Assembly (NCBI GenBank): GCA_008638375.1 | Contig: CM018050.1 | Coordinates: forward strand, 29,293,723-29,357,722 | DNA length: 64,000 bases | Direction of reading: 5' to 3' | From: Nyssa sinensis | Taxonomy: Eukaryota; Streptophyta; Magnoliopsida; Cornales; Nyssaceae | In this document: piece by piece, positions 11,654 through 20,598 of the stretch | Numbering within the stretch: the stretch's first letter is position 1 | How the letters are laid out: each line of letters begins with the position of its first letter | Program-made: the position numbers and the translations under genes | Notes under the pieces: generated by a model | What the model saw: the letters and a program-made list of their open reading frames with translations, nothing else | Database searches by the model: none | Told to the model about the DNA's origin: nothing

Positions 11654-12298
11654 ATGAAGACAACCTTGCTGTTGCTTTGTTTTCAACTCTCCGTCTTATC
11701 GACGTATCCATTCCTCGGCGGAGCCCAGGAAGCAGTGCTCGATGTCGAAGGTGAGGAGCTCCAGACAGGCGTCGCCTATAATATATTATCGCTTCTGCGT
11801 CCACGAGGCGGACTCACTGTAGGCAGCAATAGGAATAACGACAGCATCTGCCCGCTCGACGTTGTCCAAGCGCCGCTGTGGGTTGACAGTGGTCTTCCAT
11901 GGACGTTTTCGCCCTTCAACAACGACACTGTGGTTCGCCTTTTAACTGATCTAAACATCAAGTCCTCAGCCCCAACAATATGTGTTCAATCGCTTGTGTG
12001 GAAGCTGAGTGATTATGATGCGTCAGTTGGAAGATTTTTTGTGACAACCGATGGAGTTGAAGGGAACCCAGGTTGTGGAACCATAAGAAACTGGTTCAGA
12101 ATTGAGAAAGTCAGTGGCTTTTACAAATTTGTCTTCTGTCCATCGGTGTGTGATATCGCCAGAATTCTTTGTCAGGACGTTGGCATCTTTGGAGAGGATG
12201 GAATATTACGTTTGGCTTTGAGCGATTACCCAGAAGGGGTGATGTTTAGGAAGGCCGCGGAAGATTCTAAAATCATCAAAAACACTGCTGATCATTAA
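11654..12298 (+). CDS. Kunitz-type (STI/miraculin-like) protease inhibitor, KTI-A
   Basis: A single uninterrupted 214-codon frame, as usual for intronless Kunitz STI genes. Residues 1-24 are a signal peptide (MKTT, then a Leu-rich core), with mature protein from about QEAVLD. Residues 28-44 fit the family signature [LIVM]-x-D-x-[E]-[G]-[E]...Y-x-I. Mature cysteines are C66, C110, C141, C162, C166 and C173. C66-C110 and C162-C173 match the two standard disulfides; C141 and C166 are extra. The family is a beta-trefoil that blocks serine (sometimes cysteine or aspartic) proteases, often in seed or wound defence. The expected reactive loop (about SPFNNDTVVR, 86-95) lacks an obvious Arg/Lys P1 and carries an N-D-T sequon at N90; N62-D-S is a second sequon. 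I chose the ATG at 11654 over the in-frame 11624 because 11654 gives a clean signal peptide and 11624 probably precedes the transcription start. The target protease is unknown. Confidence 0.9.
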   Translation: MKTTLLLLCFQLSVLSTYPFLGGAQEAVLDVEGEELQTGVAYNILSLLRPRGGLTVGSNRNNDSICPLDVVQAPLWVDSGLPWTFSPFNNDTVVRLLTDLNIKSSAPTICVQSLVWKLSDYDASVGRFFVTTDGVEGNPGCGTIRNWFRIEKVSGFYKFVFCPSVCDIARILCQDVGIFGEDGILRLALSDYPEGVMFRKAAEDSKIIKNTADH

Positions 12299-12334
12299 CA
12301 TCTATTAACCGTATGTATGAACTATGTACTAGAC

Positions 12335-12340
12335 AATAAA
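12335..12340 (+). terminator. KTI-A poly(A) signal AATAAA
   Basis: AATAAA sits 37 bp after the stop codon and is conserved at the same distance in all three Kunitz copies (also 16738-16743 and 36224-36229). Confidence 0.65.
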
Positions 12341-12800
12341 GCTGGAAACTTGTTCTCAAATCTTCCGGTGATTTTGTAGTATTGCAATAAACGCAGTAAC
12401 GTCAATTTCCTAGTTTTGGGTTAAGTATGTCTCAATTCCTCTAAAATGAAGGTTTAATTTGTCTCACAAGTAAATAAAAAAATAACTTTAATTTTTTTTA
12501 TAAAAAGAATTCAGTTTTCAAAATTATTTTTTTACTTCTCACTGTCAGAAATGAAGGTTTTCCATTTCTCATGAAATGGAGGGACTCCTAATTTTCTAGT
12601 TTTCATATTCTAGCTAGCTTCTTTGAGGTGTTGCTCTTTCTCTTTTGATACAATAAATGAAAAATTATTGTAGATAAAAATATCTCTTCAATTTTAATTC
12701 TAGTTGTGTTTTTGGGATAAGTCATCACACAATGACATGATGTGATAATTTTATAAGTTAATTTCTCTTAATAAAAGTAATAATATTCTTATATATCCCC
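12341..12800. other. Downstream flank of KTI-A, no gene
   Basis: AT-rich 3' flank aligned with 16744-17140 of unit B and partly with 36230-36447 of unit C. No coding potential is seen. Confidence 0.5.
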
Positions 12801-13569
12801 ATATATTAAAGGAAAAATTACAATTAGAATAAATAGCCAATGTAAAATTACACCTGAGTGTTCAAGTTTTCAAAATTCTAATTAGAATAAGTCGTCTAAA
12901 AGTTAATTACAAAGAAGGTAACAAATTTAAACTAAACCTAATTTCATGGGTCCGTATAAGGATGTTCGAGAAAATTTCAGGTTTCTGTATTGTAATTCAT
13001 ACATTTTTGTACAAATTTTTGTTTTACATTATTGTATCAATATTGGAATATTTTTGTACAAAGTTGTGGTACACAGTGATTTAATAACATCCAATTACTT
13101 ATGTCTTTTGTATAAGCAGTGGTAATATATCATACCTATTGAACAAAATAATAGTACATAAGAAATAAAAGATATTATATTATAAATAAATGGTGGTATA
13201 TAGTGAGTCATAAGATGTAAGTTCTTAGTTATTCTACCACAAATTACCTCTAAGTGTAAGTTTCTCTACCTTTTATGTAATATACTTTCTAAAGCCTTAC
13301 CTTAAGTATAATTCGATCTGATAGGTTTTTTGTAATTAATTTTTGGACCACTTACACTAATAGAAATTTTCAAAAACATCAACACCCACATATAATTTTG
13401 CATTGGCTGATTACTCTAAATGTAATTTTCCTATAATTATTAGACATGAGAGATTGTAAATTTATTAATTAGTAGAATTATAAATTATTAAGTTTTTGCA
13501 TACTTTTATCAACCAATAAATGTTTAATAAATATAATAATTTTCTGTACCCATTTGATTAGCACCTTTA

Positions 13570-14060
13570 CCAATCTTACATTTACCAGTGGCTAGCATAT
13601 GTGTAATTTCAATTGCTTGAACAGATAACAACTCGTTATGACACTTGGAAAAAATATTAGCAAGATTAACAATGAAAGATGACATTGAAAAAAAATAGTC
13701 AGATAGAAGCCACGTCTTTAGATGCTACAATTACAGTTAGTTGTAATCAATGGGCAAAGTAATGCACATAATATGCATATGGGCAATCTTTAAGAAATAG
13801 TGCTTGTAGTGTATTCCATGCACTACGCACATTACTAGCGTATTGAAATCGACGATATTGATATCCTGATTTTGAACGTGGATACTTTGGAAGATTAGGT
13901 TGAACTGACCAAACTGCGATATATGTCCATCTAATTTCATCACATTGATTAACGGGATATTATCGTTTTTGAATACATAATCCCAAAACTTGTTCAAGAA
14001 AAGTATCGTCGAATTCTTCAGTATTTAGAAGAACGTTTCTCTTCAAGAATTGAAGCATCA
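13570..14060 (-). pseudogene. hAT (TTF/DUF4371-type) transposase remnant, copy A
   Basis: In shifting frames the minus strand shows the conserved pieces seen better in copies B-D: an N-terminal IGQYPVNQCDEIRWTY segment, then a CPYAYYVH.FAH.LQL segment normally found much further along the protein. Copy A keeps nine bases (13841-13849) that copies B and C have lost, and is frameshifted around that point. It is non-functional. Confidence 0.65.
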
Positions 14061-14199
14061 AAATTAGATACGGAAGGTGTATCACTTTTTAATATATTAT
14101 CATCTCTTACTTTAAAGAATGAAAAAATATTTTTTCTCACTTGAGATTTTGTCGATGATGTAACATTATAACCTAAAGTTTCAAATTAAAAAAAATTAA

Positions 14200-14530
14200 A
14201 TCAATAAAATTGTTAGACAAATAAATGTGCACCTATGAAATTGAGAAAAATAATTGAATCAATAATACAAATAATTTAACATATGTGCGCTTGTGCAACT
14301 AGAAAAAAAAAATTGAATCACTAATACAAATAATTAAATGTATGTGCATATGTGAAATTAAACAAAATAATATTAATTGAATTAATAATCTAAAATAAAT
14401 TTGTGTAAGTGCGCAATTGAATAAAATAATCTAAAATAATTTTTTGTATGTGTGCAATTGAATAAAATAATTGAATTAATAATCAGAAATAAATTTTTGT
14501 ATGTGTCTGTGCAATTGAATAAAAAATACA
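14200..14530. repeat. Degenerate 55-60-bp tandem repeats in hAT fossil A
   Basis: Repeated blocks of the form AATTGAATAAAATAATTGAA followed by TAATAATCTAAAATAA and a TTTTGTATGTGTGC-like spacer. The same array lies at 18470-18800, 26570-26900 and 61670-61840, always on the same side of the transposase remnant, so it is part of the element. Confidence 0.6.
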
Positions 14531-14568
14531 AAATAAAGCATCTTATAAGAATTTTTTTCACCATGAAT

Positions 14569-14740
14569 CACTACAAAAAAACCAACTTTTTGCGACGCAC
14601 ATTATTAGCAACGCACACCATGCGTCGCAAAAAGTGTCTTTTCGCGACACACACTGGAGTGTCGCGAATAATAGGAAAAAACGAATAAAAAAATTAGTTT
14701 CCCGCGTGAAAAAATAAGTGTGAACCAATTAGCGATACAC
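14569..14740 (+). mobile_element. CACTA 5' terminal fragment
   Basis: It starts CACTACAAAAAAACC immediately after ATGAAT, the point where hAT copies B and C continue uninterrupted, so this is a true insertion site in fossil A. GCGACGCAC/GCGTCGC subterminal repeats follow. The element is cut at about 14740, where Kunitz unit B begins, suggesting that the breakpoint of the unit duplication lies inside it. Confidence 0.75.
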
Positions 14741-16003
14741 AATTGGCCAATATTTTAATTCATTATTAACATACATATTTCTTATTTTATTTAAAATATA
14801 TTAATTATAATTAATTTAATAAAAAATAAGAATTCAAACAAGGACCCACTTCTATTTATCACAAAATTTAAACAGAATTTGAAGATGAATTATTTTTTCA
14901 TAAAACGAGATAAAAAAAAAAAAAGTTCTCAATCCAAACTCGTCGGTTTCTATCTTAGAGGGCAATGCATAATTTTATTTTAAAACATAATAATTCATAA
15001 TTTATGTATTAATATTCATATAATACCTATGCACTCACACAAAACTCACCTTAGCCGAATTTATAGACATCATAGGCACCAAAGACATTTAAATGTTACT
15101 CCTTCAAATCTCACCGCCTCAAGTGAGCACGTGACTGTAGTACAAATGGAGACGACAGTATTCACCACGACAGTATTCACCGGTTACACACGTGAGCACG
15201 GGACTGTCGTACAACTGAAGACAATAGTAGTCACGAGTTTCATATGGTATTGAATCCAATTTGCACCATGGAGTGGGCCCCCTTGTGATGATAGCCGTAT
15301 GCCAGACACGTCATCTAACCCTTATCCTTCAACGTACGAATGCAATCTACAGCATCTCAACTTATCTTCATGTTTCGGCTCTAATATGTATTCACTCATA
15401 TATATATTGCAATAGCCTTATTTTTCTTGTGTGGAAAATGTTATTTTTTTAAGAATATTGTTAGATTATTTAAGTTTTTATCGTAAATGTTGAATCTCAA
15501 AGGATATATAGCAATCAATCATTGATTTTTTTTTTTTTACACAAAAAGAAAAATGTACTAATACCTTATTGTTAGTTAAAATATAAGTGGGTGTTGATCT
15601 TAGAGATTGAAAATTTTATCAAAATTTTTTGTCAATTTATTTCACTCTAAGAGTTACATCAGTGTATGATTAGAGTTACAATTAATCATGCACTATTACA
15701 TTATTTTAAAATAATAATGTTTTACTTTTATGTATTGATGTGTTCATATTTTATATATTCATATGTATTAATATTTATATGATATTTTATATATTCATGT
15801 GAATTGAGAAATTTTTTTAGTAAAACTCATAATAATACTTTCATGACATGTCAATATATAAACATCACTATTGGGTCATGTATTATTGTTCTATTTTTAA
15901 ATTCAAGATGAGTCTACGTCATTCAGTGTGAACCCTAGGGTCCTGTAGCAGTAGCCTTCTTAATTATTGAAATCAACACGCGCATGAATGTGTGCAGTAA
16001 CTC
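14741..16003 (+). repeat. Upstream region of Kunitz unit B
   Basis: Aligned with 10170-11600 of unit A and about 34660-35497 of unit C, with small indels. An extra stretch at about 15050-15240, with two similar blocks around GAGCACG.GACTGT.GTACAA, is not in unit A. No gene is present. Confidence 0.75.
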
Positions 16004-16010
16004 TATAAAT
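16004..16010 (+). promoter_or_regulatory. KTI-B TATA box
   Basis: TATAAAT, 47 bp before the ATG at 16057, in the same setting as KTI-A. The G-box/RY pair of KTI-A is replaced here by CACGCGCATGAATG (15977-15990). Confidence 0.65.
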
Positions 16011-16056
16011 ACAAGCCAAGTAGTTCATGCTCAAACATCAAAAAGCAGTTGTTACA

Positions 16057-16701
16057 ATGAAGATAACCTTGCTATTGCTTTGTTTTCAACTCTCCGTCTT
16101 ATCAACATATCCATTCCTCGGCGCAGCCCAGGAAGCAGTGCTCGACTTCGAAGGTGAGGAGCTCCAGACAGGCGTCACCTATAATATATTATCGACTATG
16201 CGTCCAAGAGGCGGATTCACTGTAGGCAGCAATAGGAATAACGAGAGCAGCTGCCCGCTCGACGTTGTCCAAGCGCCGCTGTGGCTTGACAGTGGTCTTG
16301 CATGGACGTTTTCGCCCTTCAACAATGACACTGTGGTTCGCGTTTCAACTGATCTAAACATCAAGTCCTCAGCCCCAACAATATGTGTTCAATCGCTTGT
16401 GTGGAAGCTGAGTGATTATGATGCGTCAGTTGGAAGATTTTTCGTGACAACCGATGGAGTTGAAGGGAACCCAGGCTGTGGAACCATAACTAACTGGTTC
16501 AGAATTGAGAAAGCCATTGGCCGCTACAAATTTGTCTTCTGTCCATCGGTGTGTGATATCGCCAAAATTGTTTGTCAGGACGTTGGCATCTTTGGAGAGG
16601 ATGGAATATTACGTTTGGCTTTGAGCGAGTTCGCAGAAGGGGTGATGTTTAGGAAGGCCGCGGAAGATTCTAAAATGATCAAAAACGCTGCTGATCATTA
16701 A
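16057..16701 (+). CDS. Kunitz-type (STI/miraculin-like) protease inhibitor, KTI-B
   Basis: Intact 214-codon paralog of KTI-A with about 24 amino-acid differences (near 89% identity by eye). It has the same N-terminal signal peptide (MKITLLLL...), and the same family signature at residues 28-44 with F31 and T41 substituted. All six mature cysteines and the N90-D-T sequon are kept; N62 is now in N-E-S. Differences cluster after the first Cys and in the loop-flanking strand (VVRVST for VVRLLT), and in EKAIGRYK (for EKVSGFYK) before the last Cys cluster. The core domain and poly(A) signal (16738-16743) are complete, so the gene looks functional. An in-frame ATG at 16027 adds ten residues before the signal peptide and is unlikely to be used. 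Protease target unknown. Confidence 0.9.
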   Translation: MKITLLLLCFQLSVLSTYPFLGAAQEAVLDFEGEELQTGVTYNILSTMRPRGGFTVGSNRNNESSCPLDVVQAPLWLDSGLAWTFSPFNNDTVVRVSTDLNIKSSAPTICVQSLVWKLSDYDASVGRFFVTTDGVEGNPGCGTITNWFRIEKAIGRYKFVFCPSVCDIAKIVCQDVGIFGEDGILRLALSEFAEGVMFRKAAEDSKMIKNAADH

Positions 16702-16737
16702 CATCTATTAACCGTATGTATGAACTATGTACTAGAC

Positions 16738-16743
16738 AATAAA
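16738..16743 (+). terminator. KTI-B poly(A) signal AATAAA
   Basis: Same position relative to the stop codon as in KTI-A, within a nearly identical 3' flank. Confidence 0.6.
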
Positions 16744-17829
16744 GCTGGAAACTTGTTCTCAAATCTTCCGGTGATTATGTAGTATTGCAATAAAGGCAGT
16801 AACGCCAATTTTCTAGTTTTGGGTTAAGTATGTCTCAATTCCTCTAAAATGAAGGTTTAATTTGTCTCACAAGTAAATAAAAAAATAATTTTTTTACTTC
16901 TCGCTGTCACAAATGAAGGTTTTCCATTTCTCATGAAATGGAGAGACTCCCAATTTTCTAGTTCTCACATTCTAGCTAGTTTCTTTGAGGTGTTGCTCTT
17001 TCTCTTTTGATACAATAAATGAAAAATCATCATGACATGGTGTAACAATTTTAATTCTAGCTGTGATTTTATGATAAGTCATCATGACATGGTGTAACAA
17101 TTTTACAAGTTAATTTCTCTTAATAAAGGTAATAATATTCTTATATATCCTCATATATTAAAGGAAAAATTACAAATAGAATAAATAGCCAATGTAAAAT
17201 TACATGTGAGTCGTCTAAAAGTTAATTACAAAGAAGGTAAAAAATTTAAACCAAACCTGATTTCATGGGTTTGTGAAGATGTTTGAGAAAACTTCAGGTT
17301 TCTGTATTGTTACTCATACATTTTTGTACAAATTTTTATTTTACATTATTGTATCAATATTGGTATATTTTTGTACAAAGTTGTGGCACATAATGATTTA
17401 ATAACATCCAATTATTTATGTCTTTTGCATAAACAGTGGTAATATATCATACCTATTGAACAAAATAATAGTACATAAGAAATAAAAGATATTATATTAT
17501 AAACAAATGGTTATTCTACCACAAATTACCTTTTAAGTGTAAATTTCTCTACCCTTTATGTAATATACTTTTTAAAGCCTTGCCTTAAGTATAATTCAAT
17601 CTGTTAGATTTTTGTAATTAATTTTTGGACTGCTTACACTAATAGAAAATTTCAAAAACATTAACACCCACTTATAATTTCACATTGGCTGATTACTCTA
17701 AATGTAATTTTTCCTACAATTAATAGACATGAGAAATTGTAAATTTGTTAATTATTAAGTTTTTTCATACTTTTATCAACCAAGAAGTGTTTAATAAATA
17801 TAATACTTTTTTGTACCCATTTGATTAGC

Positions 17830-18343
17830 ACCTTTACCAATCTTATGTTTCCTAGTCGCTAGCATATGTGTAATTTCAATTGCTTGAACAGATCATAACT
17901 CGTTATGACACTTGGAAAAAAATATTAACAAGATTAACAATGAAAGATAACATTGAAAAAAATAGTCAGATAGAAGCCACGTCTTTAGATGCTACAATTA
18001 TTGTTAGTTGTAATCAATGGGCAAAGTAATGCACATAATATGCATATGGGCAATCTTTAAGAAATAGTGCTTGTAGTCTATTCCATGCACTACGCACATT
18101 ACTAGTGCGACGATATTGATTTCCTAATTTTGAATGTGGATACTCTGCAAGATTAGGTTGAAATGACCAAACTTTGATATATGTCCATCTAATCTCATCA
18201 CATTGATTAACGGGATATTGTCCTATTTGAATACGTAATCCCAAAACTTGTTCAAGAAAAGTATCGTCGAATTCTTCAGTATTTAGAAGAAAGTTACTCT
18301 TCAAGAATTGAAGCATCAAAACTAAATACGAAAGGTGTATCAC
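17830..18343 (-). pseudogene. hAT (TTF/DUF4371-type) transposase remnant, copy B
   Basis: The frame 18343-18014 joins an N-terminal piece (LGLRIQIGQYPVNQC, then WSFQPNLAEYPHSK..GNQYRR) directly to a mid-protein piece (NVRSAWNRLQALFLKDCPYAYYVHYFAH). Reading past the stop continues with LQLTIIVASKDV..I.LFFSML and further family-like residues down to about 17830. In complete members of this transposase group these two parts are separated by hundreds of residues, so the source element was internally deleted. Several stops follow; it is not functional. Confidence 0.7.
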
Positions 18344-18469
18344 TTTTTAATATATTATCATCTGTTAGTTTGAAGAATGAAAAAATTATTTTTTCTCACT
18401 TGAGATTTTGTCGATGATGTGACATTATAACCTAAAGTTTCAAATTAAAAAAATTGAATCAATAAAATT

Positions 18470-18800
18470 GTTAGACAAACAAATGTGCGCCTATGAAATT
18501 GAGAAAAATAATTGAATCAATAATACAAATAATTTAATATATGTGCGCCTCTGCAACTAGAAAAAAATAATTGAATCACTAATACAAATAATTAAATGTA
18601 TGTGCGTATGTGCAATTAAATAAAATAATATTAATTGAATTAATAATCTAAAATAAATTTTTGTATAAGTGCCCAATTGAATAAAATAATTGAATTAATA
18701 ATCTAAAATAATTTTTTGTGTGTGTCCACTTGAATAAAATAATTGAAGTAATAATCTAAAATAAATTTTTGTATGTGTCTGTGCAATTGAATAAAAAATA
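18470..18800. repeat. Degenerate 55-60-bp tandem repeats in hAT fossil B
   Basis: Counterpart of the array at 14200-14530; three to five blocks separated by TTTTGTATGTGTGC-like spacers. Confidence 0.55.
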
Positions 18801-18840
18801 CAAAATAAAGCATCTTATAAGAATTTGTTTTTACTATGAA

Positions 18841-19084
18841 TGATACATGTTCATTATCTTACCATAAAAATTAGCTAGAAAACACCAAAACTGATCAAAT
18901 AAATGATAAAAAAAAGTCTTTAACATCCAAAAATAAAAAATGCTGAAAAGTCAAAACTCATCAAATAAATAGCAATAAAATATCCTAACCCAAGTATACT
19001 CAAAGAAAAAATAACTATATAAAAAGAGAAAAAAAAATAGAAAGCCATTATTGAAATTAAAAAGAGAAGAAGAAGAAAAAAATG
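18841..19084. other. AT-rich spacer between hAT fossil B and copia fragment
   Basis: Purine-rich and AT-rich DNA matching 27185-27402 in the duplicated block. No coding potential is seen. Confidence 0.5.
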
Positions 19085-20205
19085 TTAGTATTGTGCATTC
19101 ATCACGAGAGGTCATGCCCTCACACCTCTCAGTAAAATGGCATTACTGAGAGGAAACATCAACATGTTGTGGAGACGAGTTTAACACTACTATTCAAAGC
19201 TTTTCTTCCTTCTCAATTTTGGACTGCTACATTTGCCACTGCCACTTTCCAACTCAACAGATTGCCCACCAAGACTTTGTCCCATCACTCTCCATATGAA
19301 CACCTCTTTTACAAACCACCATCTTATGATCACTTCAAAGTCTTTGGATGTGCTTGTTATCCCCTTCTCAAATCCTATAATCAAAACAAGCTACAGCCTA
19401 AAACAACTCAATGTATCTTCCTAAGTTATAGCCTCAACTACAAGGGCTTCTACTGTTTTAAACCCTCCACTCATAAAATACATGTCTCAAGACATGTCAT
19501 TTTTTGTGAAACAACCTTCTCTTCAGCTCTTCTCAGTCCTCTTTAATTTGTGGCTTTCACCCTCTGCCTCTCTTTTAGGTCCATCACCAACATCTACCTG
19601 TGTCACCACTCACCCTCCCTCTTATACTCAGCCTATTAGCCCCTCTATACTTCCCTTCTTTAGTTCCATACCATTTACCAATTCAAATCCCAACTCTCCC
19701 AACAAATGTGGTATACCCTCTAGTCCTCCTAATTCTTCTTCTATCTCCCAATCTTCTTATCCTCAAACTATATCAAACAATGCAGCCCCAACTATCCAAA
19801 ACACCACCTTCAAGCACCACTCCATGGCCACCAGATCTAAATTTGGCAGCTCAAAGAAAACGTCCTTTCTCACCACCACTACTGTTGCTCCTGTCATAGA
19901 ACCTCAGTCCTTTTTAGTTGCCAACAAACTCTCAACTTAGAGAGCTGCCATGGCTGCGGAATTTACTGCTTTTCACTAACAAGGAACTCAAACATTGGTT
20001 CCCCCTCCAACGCATAAGAACATTGTTGGATGTAAATGGGTTTACCGCCTTAAATACAACCCTGATGGCTCTATTGCAAGGGATAAAGCCAGACTGGTTG
20101 CTAAAGGTTTCCATCAAGAAGTTAGGCTTGACTTTGATGAAACTTTTAGCCCTGTTGTCAAGCATACCACAGTTAGAACAGTTCTTGCCCATTCAACTCA
20201 TCACA
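19085..20205 (+). pseudogene. Ty1/copia fragment: integrase C-half to start of RT
   Basis: The frame reads IHHERSCPHTSQ(stop)NGITERKH, including the catalytic Glu of the integrase DDE triad. It continues through FWTATFATATFQLNRLPT and the VFGCACYPLL motif to CIFLSYSLNYKGFYCF near 19450. A Ser/Pro-rich linker follows in another frame, then the start of reverse transcriptase ([30 protein letters not shown], about 19995-20170). Gag, protease, the RT catalytic core and RNase H are all absent. The 3' junction to R1 is near 20205. Stops and frameshifts make it dead. Its first 300 bp recur at 27403-27685. Confidence 0.85.
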
Positions 20206-20598
20206 ATGGGAACAAACAGAAATTATAACTTACAGTTTTTCATGAAAAGACCAAAAGTACAGCAATGGTGATTGACCAAGGCTAGTGTCTTACACTATGT
20301 CCTTAGGACAATATCATCCTCGTACTGGTGCTTTCGAGTTTTCAAAGACAGTTGTCTCCTAGGATACAATGGTCACACATAATATATGGAAGCACTCCAA
20401 TCTTTATGTGCACAGCGAACCAAAACTTGTCCTTAAACTCTCTTAATATACAGACTCACAGTATGTATGAACTTAAAATCTAAAACTCGTGAAATTAAAT
20501 GAATGATGATGAGGGCAAACTGGGTTTATATAGGCGACTTGGTAGCTGTTCAAATAAACACGAACCTAAAGGGTGCATATGTTCACACGAACAGATAT
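20206..20598 (-). repeat. R1 dispersed repeat, locus 2 left piece
   Basis: Matches 3256-3551 and, across the interruption, continues at 24393. The uninterrupted sequence is seen at 7180-7290, which identifies the 20599-24392 element as a clean insertion. The minus-strand TATA (CCTATATAAACCC near 20522-20534) is conserved. Confidence 0.6.

Larger units (their letters stand above)
12801..14568 (-). mobile_element. hAT-like fossil, copy A
   Basis: Homologous to 17160-18840, 25431-26950 and 57470-61870. The minus strand encodes remnants of a hAT transposase of the TTF/ZMYM1-like (DUF4371) group (about 14060-13570). On its 5' side is an AT-rich array of roughly 55-60-bp repeats (14200-14530). I could not identify terminal inverted repeats or an 8-bp target duplication, so the outer limits are approximate. 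On the right it is interrupted by a CACTA terminus at 14569. Confidence 0.65.
17160..18840 (-). mobile_element. hAT-like fossil, copy B
   Basis: Same element as at 12801-14568. From 17331 onward it is far closer to copy C (25434 on) than to copy A, including a shared 9-bp deletion near 18106. It lacks an approximately 225-bp segment that copy C keeps at 26963-27190. Confidence 0.65.

Noticed and set aside
11776..11961. Antisense frames inside the Kunitz genes (also 16179-16364 and 35665-35850)
   Set aside because: They are shadows of the coding strand, conserved only because the sense gene is.
19600..19940. Second Ser/Pro-rich frame overlapping the copia fragment
   Set aside because: The linker between integrase and RT is low-complexity and open in two frames; only one can be the old coding frame and neither is a separate gene.
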